Assembly: GCF_013031405.1 (NCBI RefSeq)
Contig: NZ_WPZY01000001.1
Location: forward strand, 310,001 to 374,000
Length of the DNA: 64,000 bases
Direction of reading: 5' to 3'
DNA from: Ruegeria sp. HKCCD8929
GTDB lineage: Bacteria > Pseudomonadota > Alphaproteobacteria > Rhodobacterales > Rhodobacteraceae
Below, piece by piece: positions 54,619-63,945 of the stretch. A program made the position numbers and the translations under genes. How positions within the stretch are numbered: the first letter of the stretch is position 1; each line of letters starts with the position of its first letter. Under the pieces are notes generated by a model. That model worked only from the letters and a program-made list of their open reading frames with translations. It was not told the origin of the DNA and searched no databases.

Positions 54619-55626
54619 ATGCATCCGGCAATCCAAGGTCTGCTCACAATCGTCATCGGCGTGTCGGGCTGCGTGGGATATTTCTACTTTTCCAACCAGT
54701 TTCTGGACAAAGTTCTGTTTCCCGCGCGCGGCCCAAATGCAGGGCGCAATATCAACCGCGCCAACATGATCCGGCCATGGCTGTTCCTGTTTCCCGCCCT
54801 TGCGGCACTCGGCCTGTATCTGGCCTATCCTGTCTATGAAACCCTCCGCCTGTCATTGACCGAGCGCATTCCGGGCGGTGGCTATCAGTGGGCCGGGGCC
54901 GACAACTATGTGCAGATGGTGGCCGAACCCAAGTTCTGGGAAGCCATGCGCAACAACATGCTGTGGCTGATCGTCGTGCCGGCGTTGTCGACCGGCTTTG
55001 GTCTGCTGGTCGCGCAGCTTACCGACCGAATCCGCTGGGGCAACGTCGCCAAGTCGCTGATCTTCATGCCGATGGCCATTTCATTTGTCGGCGCCTCGGT
55101 GATCTGGAAGCTGGTCTACGACACGCGCCCCGCCGAACAGGATCAGATCGGCATCCTGAACGCGGTCTACATCTTTTTCGGAGGGACCGATCCGCAGACC
55201 TGGCTGACCATCCCGTTCTGGAACAACTTCTTCCTGATGGTGGTGCTGGTCTGGATTCAAACCGGGTTTGCCATGGTGATCCTGTCGGCCGCCCTGCGGG
55301 GTATTCCCGAGGAAACGATCGAGGCGGCAATTCTAGATGGCGCCAACCCGTTCCAGATCTTTTTCCGCATCAAGGTGCCTCAGATCAAGACGACCATCCT
55401 TGTGGTCTGGACCACGATCACGATCACGGTGCTCAAGGTCTTTGACATCGTGTTCGCCATGACCAACGGCCAGTGGGAGACGCAGGTGCTGGCGAATTAC
55501 ATGTACGACAAGTTGTTCCGGGCGAATGACTGGGGCGTGGGGTCGGCATCGGCTATGGTTATCATGGTGCTAGTGACGCCGATCCTGATCTGGAACGTGC
55601 GCAATGCGCGCAAGGAAATGCGGTGA
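54619..55626 (+). CDS. aglF: alpha-glucoside ABC transporter permease 1
   Basis: Inner-membrane permease of 335 aa of the MalF type. An N-terminal helix (TIVIGVSGCVGYFYF) precedes the core of about six membrane helices starting near residue 52 (RPWLFLFPALAALGLYLAYP). The cytoplasmic coupling loop has the EAA motif EETIEAAILDGANPFQIF. It follows the hairpin behind aglE and precedes aglG by 12 bases. Confidence 0.9.
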   Translation: MHPAIQGLLTIVIGVSGCVGYFYFSNQFLDKVLFPARGPNAGRNINRANMIRPWLFLFPALAALGLYLAYPVYETLRLSLTERIPGGGYQWAGADNYVQMVAEPKFWEAMRNNMLWLIVVPALSTGFGLLVAQLTDRIRWGNVAKSLIFMPMAISFVGASVIWKLVYDTRPAEQDQIGILNAVYIFFGGTDPQTWLTIPFWNNFFLMVVLVWIQTGFAMVILSAALRGIPEETIEAAILDGANPFQIFFRIKVPQIKTTILVVWTTITITVLKVFDIVFAMTNGQWETQVLANYMYDKLFRANDWGVGSASAMVIMVLVTPILIWNVRNARKEMR

Positions 55627-55638
55627 GGGGGCGGCACA

Positions 55639-56787
55639 ATGAGTGATATCGCAGGAACCAGACCGGCGCTTACATGGGTTGTTCATCTTTCAGTTGCCGC
55701 GCTTGTGCTGCTCTGGGTGTTTCCAACCCTTGGTTTGCTGATCTCGTCCTTCCGCACGGCGGACCAGATTGCCACAAGTGGGTGGTGGAAGTCGCTGTTC
55801 CCCTCGGAGCAGAACCTGACCCTGCGGACAGCCGCGCCCGAGACGCAGGCTCAGCAGGATGGCATATATGTGATTGAGGGCAATCTGTTTGGTGAGGCCG
55901 GAGACGCCAACATCTCGGTATGGGGGATCAGTTCCCGTGCCATCGACGCGTTTGAGCCCGGCGATACGGCCGAGCTGCGCAAGGGCGGCACCATTACCGT
56001 TGCGTCGAACGGCGATTACCGGATGGAGAACGCCGAGGAATTCACCGGCAGCCGAGGCAGCCGTGTATTTGCCACAGCCACCACTCCGCCGGAGTTTACA
56101 GTCCAGAACTACAACAAGGTGCTGTTGGACCCGGGCAACGTCGATGGCATGGGCAATGCGTTCTTCAACACGCTTACGGTGACGATTCCGGCCACCATCA
56201 TCCCCATTCTGGTCGCCGCCTTTGCCGCCTATGCGCTGGCATGGATGGAGTTTCCGGGTCGCGCCCTGCTGATTGCTGCGGTGGTCGGGTTGCTGGTGGT
56301 GCCGCTGCAACTGGCACTGATCCCATTGCTCAAATTCCACCTGAGTATTGGCATCGGCAAAGGCTATCTGGGCGTGTGGATGGCCCATACCGGCTTTGGG
56401 ATGCCATTGGCGATCTACCTCTTGCGCAACTACATGGCCGGACTGCCGCGCGACCTGATCGAAAACGCGCGCGTGGACGGGGCCACCGAGTTCCAGATCT
56501 TCACCAAGCTGATCCTGCCACTCAGCTTCCCGGCGCTGGCTTCGTTTGCAATCTTCCAGTTCCTGTGGACTTGGAACGATCTGCTGGTCGCCAAGGTGTT
56601 CCTCATCGACGCATCGGGGCAGACCACCGTGATGACCAACCGCATCGTCGAGCTGCTCGGCACGCGCGGCGGCAACTGGGAAATCCTGGCCACCGCCGCC
56701 TTCGTGTCGATCGCGGTGCCGCTGGCCGTCTTCTTTGCAATGCAGAAATACCTGGTCCGCGGACTGCTGGCCGGGTCGGTAAAATAA
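55639..56787 (+). CDS. aglG: alpha-glucoside ABC transporter permease 2
   Basis: Permease of 382 aa, MalG type. A first helix (residues 12-35) is followed by a periplasmic insertion of about 130 residues, a known feature of AglG-type proteins, then five helices. The EAA motif is PRDLIENARVDGATEFQIF. With AglF it forms the translocation pore driven by AglK. Followed by aglA after 9 bases. Confidence 0.9.
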   Translation: MSDIAGTRPALTWVVHLSVAALVLLWVFPTLGLLISSFRTADQIATSGWWKSLFPSEQNLTLRTAAPETQAQQDGIYVIEGNLFGEAGDANISVWGISSRAIDAFEPGDTAELRKGGTITVASNGDYRMENAEEFTGSRGSRVFATATTPPEFTVQNYNKVLLDPGNVDGMGNAFFNTLTVTIPATIIPILVAAFAAYALAWMEFPGRALLIAAVVGLLVVPLQLALIPLLKFHLSIGIGKGYLGVWMAHTGFGMPLAIYLLRNYMAGLPRDLIENARVDGATEFQIFTKLILPLSFPALASFAIFQFLWTWNDLLVAKVFLIDASGQTTVMTNRIVELLGTRGGNWEILATAAFVSIAVPLAVFFAMQKYLVRGLLAGSVK

Positions 56788-56796
56788 AGGCGTCAG

Positions 56797-58458
56797 ATGA
56801 ACGTGCAAAACACTTCGCATATCGCAGCCGCAACCGTGTCGAAATCGGACTGGTGGCGGGGCGGCGTGATCTACCAGGTCTATCCGCGCAGCTTTCAGGA
56901 CAGCAACGGCGACGGGATCGGCGATCTGAAAGGCATTACACAGCGGCTGGGATACATCTCGTCACTGGGTGTGGATGCGGTCTGGATCTCTCCTTTCTTC
57001 AAGTCGCCGATGAAGGATTTCGGGTATGACGTCAGTGACTATCGCGATGTCGACCCGATGTTCGGCACCATGGAGGATTTCAGGGAACTGCTGGATCAGG
57101 CCCACGCGCTTGGCCTGCGCGTGATGATCGATCTGGTGCTATCGCATACCTCGGACCAGCATCCGTGGTTCCGCGAAAGCCGCGCCAGCCGGGACAACGC
57201 CAAATCCGACTGGTATGTCTGGGCCGACCCGCAGCCGGACGGCACGCCGCCCAACAACTGGCTGTCGATCTTTGGCGGCTCAGCCTGGCAATGGGACACG
57301 CGGCGCGAGCAATATTACCTCCACAATTTCCTGACCTCGCAGCCGGACCTGAACTTCCACTGCAGAGAAGTGCAGGACGCGCTGCTGGACGTGGCACGGT
57401 TCTGGCTGGACATGGGGGTGGACGGGTTCCGACTGGACACCATCAACTTCTATTTCCACGACAAGCAGCTGCGCAGCAACCCGGCCCTGCCGGTGTCCGA
57501 GCGCAACGCCTCGATCGCGCCGATGGTAAACCCCTACAACCACCAGGATCACCTCTATTCCAAGAGCCAGCCTGAAAACCTGGCTTTTCTGGAACGGCTG
57601 CGGGCGCTTACCGACAAATACGAGGACCGCGCTTGTCTGGGTGAGGTCGGCGATGCCCAGCGCGGGCTTGAGATCATGGGGGAATACACATCGGGCGATA
57701 AGCGCATGCACATGTGCTATGCCTTTGAGTTTCTTGAGAAACGGCGGATCACCGCAAGCTATGCCAAGCAGGTTTTTGACCAGCTGGAAAGCAAAGCGGG
57801 CGATGCCTGGGCCTGTTGGGCATTCTCAAACCATGATGTCGCCCGCCACGCCTCACGCTGGGGGCTGGACGAAGCAGCGCTGCGACTGCACTCGGTTCTG
57901 ATGATGAGCCTGCGCGGGTCGGCTTGCCTGTACCAGGGTGAAGAACTGGGTCTGGCTGAGGCGGATGTGCCGTTCGAAAGCCTGCAGGACCCGTATGGCA
58001 TCGAGTTCTGGCCCGAGTTCAAGGGCCGGGACGGGTGCCGCACGCCCATGGTCTGGAAAACCCAGGATGAAAACGCCGGTTTCAGCGGCGCACGGCCCTG
58101 GTTGCCGGTCAGTGCTGAGCAGGCGGCAAGTGCTGTCGACCGGCAGGAGGCGGACTCGCAGGCTCTCCTGCATCACTACCGCCGGGCCATTGCACTGCGT
58201 CACAGCCATCCGGCGCTAAAATCGGGCGCGCAATTGGATATGACCGCAGCGCGCGATGTTCTTTCGTTCTTGCGGGACAATGGCAGCGAGCAAATCTTTT
58301 GCGCCTTCAACCTCGGCACCGAGACGGGGCAGCTGACGTTACCACAGGGCGATTGGCACATCATCGGTCAGGATTTGGGCAGCGTTGCTGCCGATGCCAG
58401 CGGGCAGGTCGCGCTCGGGGCCTGGCAGTTCTGTCTGGCAGCACGCAGGAAAGGGTAA
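56797..58458 (+). CDS. aglA: GH13 alpha-glucosidase
   Basis: Cytoplasmic alpha-glucosidase of 553 aa. The four GH13 regions are visible: DLVLSHTSDQHPWF (region I), GVDGFRLDTINFY with the nucleophile Asp (II), LGEVGD with the acid Glu (III) and FSNHDVARH (IV). The N terminus VIYQVYPRSFQDSNGDGIGD is typical of oligo-1,6-glucosidase/sucrase-like enzymes. It would split imported sucrose, maltose or trehalose-like sugars. It ends 3 bases before aglK. Confidence 0.93.
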   Translation: MNVQNTSHIAAATVSKSDWWRGGVIYQVYPRSFQDSNGDGIGDLKGITQRLGYISSLGVDAVWISPFFKSPMKDFGYDVSDYRDVDPMFGTMEDFRELLDQAHALGLRVMIDLVLSHTSDQHPWFRESRASRDNAKSDWYVWADPQPDGTPPNNWLSIFGGSAWQWDTRREQYYLHNFLTSQPDLNFHCREVQDALLDVARFWLDMGVDGFRLDTINFYFHDKQLRSNPALPVSERNASIAPMVNPYNHQDHLYSKSQPENLAFLERLRALTDKYEDRACLGEVGDAQRGLEIMGEYTSGDKRMHMCYAFEFLEKRRITASYAKQVFDQLESKAGDAWACWAFSNHDVARHASRWGLDEAALRLHSVLMMSLRGSACLYQGEELGLAEADVPFESLQDPYGIEFWPEFKGRDGCRTPMVWKTQDENAGFSGARPWLPVSAEQAASAVDRQEADSQALLHHYRRAIALRHSHPALKSGAQLDMTAARDVLSFLRDNGSEQIFCAFNLGTETGQLTLPQGDWHIIGQDLGSVAADASGQVALGAWQFCLAARRKG

Positions 58459-58461
58459 GGC

Positions 58462-59544
58462 ATGACGGATCTCAAACTCACCAGCGTCGCCAAGACCTAC
58501 GGGTCGGTCGATGTGCTCAAGGACATCAATCTCGATATTTCCGGTGGCGAGCTGATCGTCTTCGTCGGCCCGTCGGGTTGCGGCAAATCAACCCTGTTGC
58601 GGATGATCGCCGGGCTCGAAAGCATCTCGGGCGGAACTCTGGAAATCGACGATACGGTCATGAACGACGTGCCGCCCGCGCAGCGCGGCATAGCAATGGT
58701 GTTTCAGAGCTACGCACTCTACCCGCATATGACCGTGCGCGATAATATGGCTTTTGCCCTCAAGATCGCCAAGCAGCCGAAAGACGAGGTCGACAAGGCC
58801 GTTGAACGTGCCGCCCGTATTCTGCAGCTTGAACCCTTTCTGGACCGTCTGCCTAAGGCCCTGTCCGGTGGCCAACGCCAGCGGGTTGCGATTGGCCGTG
58901 CTATCGTGCGCGACCCCAAGGTCTATCTCTTCGACGAACCACTCTCGAATCTCGACGCGGCCCTGCGTGTGGCTACGAGGATCGAGATAGCCCGGCTGAA
59001 AGAGGCGATGCCCGACAGCACGATGATCTACGTGACCCATGACCAGGTCGAGGCGATGACGCTGGCCAGCCGCATCGTGGTTCTGGCCAACAAGGGGATC
59101 GCGCAAGTGGGTACACCGCTCGAGCTGTATGAGACGCCCGACAACGAGTTCGTGGCGCAGTTCATCGGTTCGCCTGCGATGAACCTGCTGCCCGGAACGA
59201 TTACGGAGACTGGGGAAACAACAACGGTTGCCCTGGATGCCGGTGGGACCGCGGTGTCTGCAATCCCCACCGGCCCCGAGGACAAGGGCAAAAGCGTCAA
59301 TGTCGGTGTGCGCCCCGAAGATCTTTATACAGCCAACGGAACCTATCTGCTTCAGGGCAAGGTGGATTTCACCGAAGCGCTGGGTGAAGTCACGCTGCTG
59401 TATTTCGAAAACGAGGCAGACAACGATGCAATGATCGCCAAACTCCCCGGTGTGCAGAAAAATCTGCGCGGCGAGACTGTGGCGATGTCGGCGGACCCTG
59501 AGAAGGTTCATCTGTTCCACAACGGGTTGTCGTTGCGAAAGTAG
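58462..59544 (+). CDS. aglK: alpha-glucoside ABC transporter ATPase
   Basis: MalK/UgpC-type ATPase of 360 aa. Walker A is VGPSGCGKST (about 35-44), the signature LSGGQRQRVAIGRAIV, Walker B YLFDEPLSNLD and the switch VTHDQVEA. The C-terminal 120 residues are the regulatory TOBE/OB part found in sugar importers. Last gene of aglEFGAK, followed by a small hairpin at 59558-59574. Confidence 0.93.
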   Translation: MTDLKLTSVAKTYGSVDVLKDINLDISGGELIVFVGPSGCGKSTLLRMIAGLESISGGTLEIDDTVMNDVPPAQRGIAMVFQSYALYPHMTVRDNMAFALKIAKQPKDEVDKAVERAARILQLEPFLDRLPKALSGGQRQRVAIGRAIVRDPKVYLFDEPLSNLDAALRVATRIEIARLKEAMPDSTMIYVTHDQVEAMTLASRIVVLANKGIAQVGTPLELYETPDNEFVAQFIGSPAMNLLPGTITETGETTTVALDAGGTAVSAIPTGPEDKGKSVNVGVRPEDLYTANGTYLLQGKVDFTEALGEVTLLYFENEADNDAMIAKLPGVQKNLRGETVAMSADPEKVHLFHNGLSLRK

Positions 59545-59557
59545 TCCTTACGCGGCT

Positions 59558-59574
59558 CGCCAGCGCCGCTGGCG
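59558..59574 (+). terminator. small hairpin after aglK
   Basis: CGCCAGC (59558-59564) and GCTGGCG (59568-59574) form a 7-base stem 13 bases after the aglK stop. No U-tract follows. It probably marks the end of the agl operon. Confidence 0.45.
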
Positions 59575-59605
59575 GACCGCCTTGCACGTCGCTCGTAGCC
59601 CCACC

Positions 59606-59657
59606 TTGACAAAACGGAGTTCGGTGTTTCACCTTCATTGAAACGTTTCAATGAAGG
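59606..59657 (+). promoter_or_regulatory. promoter with 26-base perfect LacI-type palindrome
   Basis: A TTGACA box at 59606-59611 is followed by a perfect palindrome at 59632-59657 whose centre is TTGAAACGTTTCAA. LacI-family sites typically have such a central CG. The site overlaps the expected -10/+1 region of the isomerase-LacI-transporter unit, so the LacI gene at 60414 probably represses its own operon. The palindrome also covers an ATG at 59638, which argues against that start codon. Confidence 0.7.
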
Positions 59658-59661
59658 TCAG

Positions 59662-60414
59662 ATGCGAGTTTCGGCGCAATTATACACGGTTCGGCAGCTG
59701 GGCGATCTGGCGGCGCAGCTGGATCTGGTGGCAGCCTGCGGCTTCACGGATGTCGAAACGGTCGGCTTTCACGATCTTTCCCCCAACGAAGTTGCCGCCT
59801 GCGTGACCTCCTGCGGCCTTCGCGCGCGCTCGGCACATTTCGACTGGGAGGAGTTCGAAACTCGCTTTGAGGATGTCGTGGCCTTGCTTGGGCTGCTGGA
59901 ATGCCGGGTGGCTGTCATGCCTTGGCTGACGCCCAATGCGCGGCCCGACACCGCCGAGGGATGGCGTGCGGTGTCGGGTCAATTGGCGGAATGGGCGGAC
60001 CATCTGTTGTCGCACGGAATTCGGCTCGCTTATCACAACCACGATTTTGATCTGGCAAGAGAGGCAGGTACAACGCCTCTGGATATTATCCTCGAGCAGA
60101 AAAATCTGTTCTGGCAACCGGATATAGGATGGCTAGCTGTCGCGGGCTGTGACATTACTCGGATACTCGACCGTTTTGCGCCCCGCATCGTCTCCGCCCA
60201 TGTCAAGGATGCCGACCCAGCAGCAGGAATCAGGGATGAGCGTTGGCGCGATCTGGGGCAGGGGGTGATCGACTGGGCACCGGTCCTGCGCGCGCTGGCA
60301 GACAGTGCCTGCACCGATCTATTCGTTGAACATGACGAAACCGGGAACCACCGGCGAACGCTGGAGACCGGTCGCCGTTTCCTTATGGATCAGATGGCGG
60401 AAAGGTGCGGGTAG
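59662..60414 (+). CDS. sugar phosphate isomerase/epimerase family TIM-barrel protein
   Basis: Xylose-isomerase-like TIM barrel of 250 aa, related to IolE and similar sugar isomerases. Metal-binding positions are likely in LAYHNHDFD (His, Asp), the Asp of WQPDIGWL, VSAHVKDAD and the C-terminal LFVEHDET. The ATG at 59662 has AAGGT upstream; the ATG at 59638 lies inside the operator. Its stop overlaps the LacI start by one base. The substrate is not evident; nearby transporter and beta-galactosidase genes suggest a sugar or sugar acid released from a glycoside. Confidence 0.83.
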   Translation: MRVSAQLYTVRQLGDLAAQLDLVAACGFTDVETVGFHDLSPNEVAACVTSCGLRARSAHFDWEEFETRFEDVVALLGLLECRVAVMPWLTPNARPDTAEGWRAVSGQLAEWADHLLSHGIRLAYHNHDFDLAREAGTTPLDIILEQKNLFWQPDIGWLAVAGCDITRILDRFAPRIVSAHVKDADPAAGIRDERWRDLGQGVIDWAPVLRALADSACTDLFVEHDETGNHRRTLETGRRFLMDQMAERCG

Positions 60415-61460
60415 TGGCGCGGCCGACGATCAAGTCGATCTCGAAACGCACCGGCTATTCGGTCGGCACCGTCTCGAATGCGCTGCGCGGCGCGAAATCA
60501 GTCAAGCCCGAGACCCGCGACGAAATCCAGCGTGTTGCTGTCGAACTGGGATACCGGGTCAATCTGGACGCACTGAAGTTGCGCACCAACAAATCCTACC
60601 GCATCGCCGTGTTGGTCGGTGTCTCGACCGATGCGCTGGACGAGTGGGAGGGCGTCGAATTCACCCGCATTCTGGCGGGCATCTTCTCAGCCATTGCCGG
60701 ATCGCGCTATGAACTGAGCGTATTCAGCGTCGCCAATATTGACGACGCCATGGCCGCGCTCGACCGTATCGTCGGCGGAGGGCTGGCGGACGGGGTGATC
60801 TTCACTGCAACGCTCAAGAACGACCCCCGCATCGTCTACCTTCAGGACAAGGGTTTTCCCTTCGTCACTTATGGCATGAGCGACAGCGCCCGCCCCCACG
60901 CCTTTGTCGATTTCGACAGCCAGACCGCGGCCTTCGACGCCACCGCTCGCCTGATCCGCCTCGGCCACCGCCGCATTGCGCTGGTGAACCCGCCCGAAGA
61001 TCTGGTCTATGCCAATCAACGTAGACAGGGCTATGAAAACGCGCTGGCGAAGGCGAGAATTCCGACCGACCCGGCGCTGATCGTCAACGGTCTCACCACC
61101 GCACGCACCGGAAAGCGGGCGTTTCAGGCCCTGATGCACCTAGACGACAAGCCAAGCGCCTGTATCTGTGCCAATGAAGCGATGACGCTGGGGGTGTTGT
61201 CAGCCGCTGCCGAGGCCGGAGTACGGGTGGGGCCGGACTTCGCGGTGATCTCGACCGACGACTTACAACTCAGCCGCTATTTCGTGCCCCCGCCCACCAC
61301 CTATTATGTTCCCATTGAGGAAACGAGCCGCCTTCTGGGCGAGTTCATGCTGAAATGTCTGGACGGGGCCGACCCGTCCGAGACCCAAAAGAAGATCAGG
61401 GCCACCCTTATCGAGCGACAACCTGACATACCCGCGCCGCAACGGGCGCTTACCACCTGA
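60414..61460 (+). CDS. LacI-family regulator
   Basis: Repressor of about 348 aa. The helix-turn-helix is TIKSISKRTGYSVGTVSNAL near the N terminus, followed by a two-lobed effector domain. I choose the GTG at 60414 (protein begins MARPT), which overlaps the preceding TAG and has AAGG 9 bases upstream; a GTG at 60405 is an alternative. It is inside the operon that the 26-base palindrome controls, so it is probably autoregulated. Confidence 0.9.
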   Translation: MARPTIKSISKRTGYSVGTVSNALRGAKSVKPETRDEIQRVAVELGYRVNLDALKLRTNKSYRIAVLVGVSTDALDEWEGVEFTRILAGIFSAIAGSRYELSVFSVANIDDAMAALDRIVGGGLADGVIFTATLKNDPRIVYLQDKGFPFVTYGMSDSARPHAFVDFDSQTAAFDATARLIRLGHRRIALVNPPEDLVYANQRRQGYENALAKARIPTDPALIVNGLTTARTGKRAFQALMHLDDKPSACICANEAMTLGVLSAAAEAGVRVGPDFAVISTDDLQLSRYFVPPPTTYYVPIEETSRLLGEFMLKCLDGADPSETQKKIRATLIERQPDIPAPQRALTT

Positions 61461-61482
61461 ACCAACAGAGGAGAGACCGGAG

Positions 61483-62232
61483 ATGTTCAAGAAACTGCTT
61501 GCCGCCGCAACAGTGGCCGCACTGGCCGCCCCGGCGGCATTTGCCGCTGATCTGGAGGGCCGTGTTCTGAAGATCGGAACCGACGCCACCTATCCGCCGA
61601 TGGAAACCGTGGATGAGGCCACGGGTAAGATCGTTGGCTTTGATGTGGACGTGATGAATGCCATCTGCGCCGAGATCAACTGTGTTCCGAACTTCGTCAA
61701 CACCGCCTGGGATGGCATCTTTGCCGCGCTTCAGCAGGGCGAGTTTGATTTGGTGATCTCGGGTGTTTCGATCACGCCGGAACGCGAAGAAACCATGGAT
61801 TTCTCGGAGCCTTATATTGTCGTCAGTCAGGCGATCCTGCTGCGGGTCGACGATGCCTCGATGACGTTGGGCGACTTCAAGGCAGGCGGTAAAAAACTGG
61901 CCGCGCAGACCGGCACCACCAATGCGCAGTTGGCCGAGGAGCTGGTGGGGCGCGAGAATGTCAGCCTCTATGACAATTTCTCGGCCGCCATTCTGGCGCT
62001 GCAAAACGCGGATGTGCATGGGGTCATCATTGATGGCACTTCGGCTGCGGCTTACGAGCAGGAGTTTGCGGGCGAGCTGACCGTTGGCATCACCGGGCTG
62101 AAATCCGACCCGCTGGGTATCGTGTTTCAGGAAGGCGACGCTACTGTTGATGCCGTCAACGAAGGGCTGGCTGCGATCAAGGCCGATGGCACGCTCGACA
62201 AGCTGATCGGCCAGTACTGGGGCACCAACTGA
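61483..62232 (+). CDS. ABC transporter substrate-binding protein, family 3 (polar amino acid type)
   Basis: Exported binding protein of 249 aa. The signal peptide spans residues 1-21 (MFKKLLAAATVAALAAPAAFA). The mature part has LKIGTDATYPPMETVDEATG, the signature GFDVDVMNAICAEI and AAQTGTTNAQLAEEL, typical of family 3. GGAGAGA precedes the ATG. Family 3 normally binds polar amino acids or opines, yet the flanking genes handle sugars. A glycosylated amino compound is possible. A strong hairpin follows the stop. Confidence 0.92.
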   Translation: MFKKLLAAATVAALAAPAAFAADLEGRVLKIGTDATYPPMETVDEATGKIVGFDVDVMNAICAEINCVPNFVNTAWDGIFAALQQGEFDLVISGVSITPEREETMDFSEPYIVVSQAILLRVDDASMTLGDFKAGGKKLAAQTGTTNAQLAEELVGRENVSLYDNFSAAILALQNADVHGVIIDGTSAAAYEQEFAGELTVGITGLKSDPLGIVFQEGDATVDAVNEGLAAIKADGTLDKLIGQYWGTN

Positions 62233-62249
62233 CCCTTTGGTGAAACCTT

Positions 62250-62276
62250 GGCCCGGCGGTTCTGTATCGCCGGGCC
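62250..62276 (+). terminator. intercistronic hairpin after the binding-protein gene
   Basis: GGCCCGGCG (62250-62258) and CGCCGGGCC (62268-62276) form a 9-base stem with a 9-base loop, then CATTTCTG. It lies between the binding protein and its permease and should lower permease expression relative to the binding protein. Confidence 0.6.
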
Positions 62277-62298
62277 CATTTCTGTGCGCAGAGGTCCC

Positions 62299-63945
62299 AT
62301 GTCCCGGCTAAGCTCCATCCGCCCGAGCAACCTTGTCCTGCTCGCCGCTGCCCCGTTCATCGTCTATCTGTTTGCCTCATCTCCGAAATATCTCAGATCG
62401 CTCTACGCGATCATCGGAATCGGTGAGAATGCAGGCCCGATTTTTGCGGGATTTCTGATCCTTCTGGCCGTGGCGGCGCTTGGATACCTATGCGCCCGCA
62501 ACGCCCGATTTGAGGAGGGCGCCCCAGCTTGGCTGCGCGTAGCCGCCTGGGCCTCGCTGCCCGCCGCATTGATCGTGCTGGCGCTGGCCATTCTGGCTCC
62601 GCAAGTCCTTATGCCCTTTGCCGAATCCGCGTTCTTCCATGCACTTGACGAAAACACTTCGAAGCTGATCGACCGTTCCTCGCAGGACTGGGTGCTTTTT
62701 CCCGAAGTAGTCGGGCAGGTGCAAACTGGCCTGCAAATCGCTCTTGGTGGCTATACCGCCCTTCTCGCCGTGTTCCTGCTATCGGCCCGCATGTCCGGTC
62801 CTGCGCGGCGGTATCTCCGTATCGGCTTCGAGATACTCTCCGGCGCGGCGCTGTTCTACTTGCTGTTCATGGCGCACTGGCAATTCGCCGCCGGGGTCGC
62901 CATTACCTTCCGCGCGGCCATCTTTGCTTACATCTTTTCCGCCATCCTCGGCCTGGTCTGGGTGGGGCTGCAATCCTTCCGGGCCAAAGCGCGGACCACG
63001 GTCGTCTATGGTTCGGTCAGCCTGGCCCTACTGGCCATCTCGACCTTCTTCTTCATGCAGCCGCAGGTCAGCTACGTGCTGGTTGGCAGCACCGAGGCCC
63101 GTATCGCCATCGTGCGCGGCACCCCGCAAGCGCAGGCCGATATCATCCGGTTCGGAGAGTTCGACGGCGGCGAAGACCGCCAGATCAAGATCCGCAGCGC
63201 CACCGATGCCGCCACCGCATTGGAGCAGATCGAGAGCATTGACAGCGTTTCTGGCGCCTTCGTTCCGGTCGAAGCCCATACGCAGGGCTATCCGGTGCTC
63301 TGGCAGACCAGTTTTCTGCCTGACGAATCCCGCAATCCCGCGCTTGCCTTCGCTGTCTTCGGCTTTTTGCTGCTGATCCTGACGGTGGGTGGCGCCCAGC
63401 ACAAGCTGCATCCCTTGGCGGTGGGGTCCGAGTTCTTCGTGGATACGATCCGGGGCATTCCGATGCTGGTCATCATCCTCTATATCGGCCTACCGCTAGC
63501 GGGCGCGGTTAAGGATGCCACCGGTGGCGGTATCGACATGACCAACATGACCCGGGGTATCATCGCCATCTCGGTCGGGTATTCGGCTTATATGGCCGAA
63601 ATCTTCCGTTCGGGCATCGAGGCGATCCCGCGTGGTCAGATCGAGGCGGGCGGATCGCTGGGCCTGTCTCGCTGGCAAACCGCGCGGCTGATCATCCTGC
63701 CGCAGGCGCTGCGCATCGTGACCCCGCCGCTGGGCAACGAATTCATCGCGATGATCAAGGATACCTCGCTGCTCTCTATCCTCTCCGTCCGCGATATGAC
63801 CCAGCGGATGCGCGAGTTTCAGGCGGCCAGCTTCCTGCCCTTCGCGCCCTTCAACACGGCGGCCATCTTCTACGTCGTGATCACGCTGGGCTGCGCCAGC
63901 TTCCTGAAGTGGATCGAACGCCGAACGGCGAAGGAAGACAGATGA
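62299..63945 (+). CDS. amino acid ABC transporter permease, enlarged
   Basis: Permease of 548 aa, more than twice the size of a usual HisM/GlnP-type permease (about 220 aa). The N-terminal 250 residues add several hydrophobic helices, then a periplasmic segment at about 255-345. The canonical permease core follows (about 350-548) with the coupling motif EAGGSLGLSRWQTARLIILP. I use the ATG at 62299 behind AGAGGT; a TTG at 62248 would start inside the hairpin. It overlaps the GH42 gene by ATGA. The ATPase is not in the window. Confidence 0.88.
   Translation: MSRLSSIRPSNLVLLAAAPFIVYLFASSPKYLRSLYAIIGIGENAGPIFAGFLILLAVAALGYLCARNARFEEGAPAWLRVAAWASLPAALIVLALAILAPQVLMPFAESAFFHALDENTSKLIDRSSQDWVLFPEVVGQVQTGLQIALGGYTALLAVFLLSARMSGPARRYLRIGFEILSGAALFYLLFMAHWQFAAGVAITFRAAIFAYIFSAILGLVWVGLQSFRAKARTTVVYGSVSLALLAISTFFFMQPQVSYVLVGSTEARIAIVRGTPQAQADIIRFGEFDGGEDRQIKIRSATDAATALEQIESIDSVSGAFVPVEAHTQGYPVLWQTSFLPDESRNPALAFAVFGFLLLILTVGGAQHKLHPLAVGSEFFVDTIRGIPMLVIILYIGLPLAGAVKDATGGGIDMTNMTRGIIAISVGYSAYMAEIFRSGIEAIPRGQIEAGGSLGLSRWQTARLIILPQALRIVTPPLGNEFIAMIKDTSLLSILSVRDMTQRMREFQAASFLPFAPFNTAAIFYVVITLGCASFLKWIERRTAKEDR

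Noticed and set aside
59638..59661. ATG at 59638 as start of the isomerase gene
   Set aside because: It lies inside the 26-base palindromic operator; the ATG at 59662 has a ribosome site and gives a normal N terminus.
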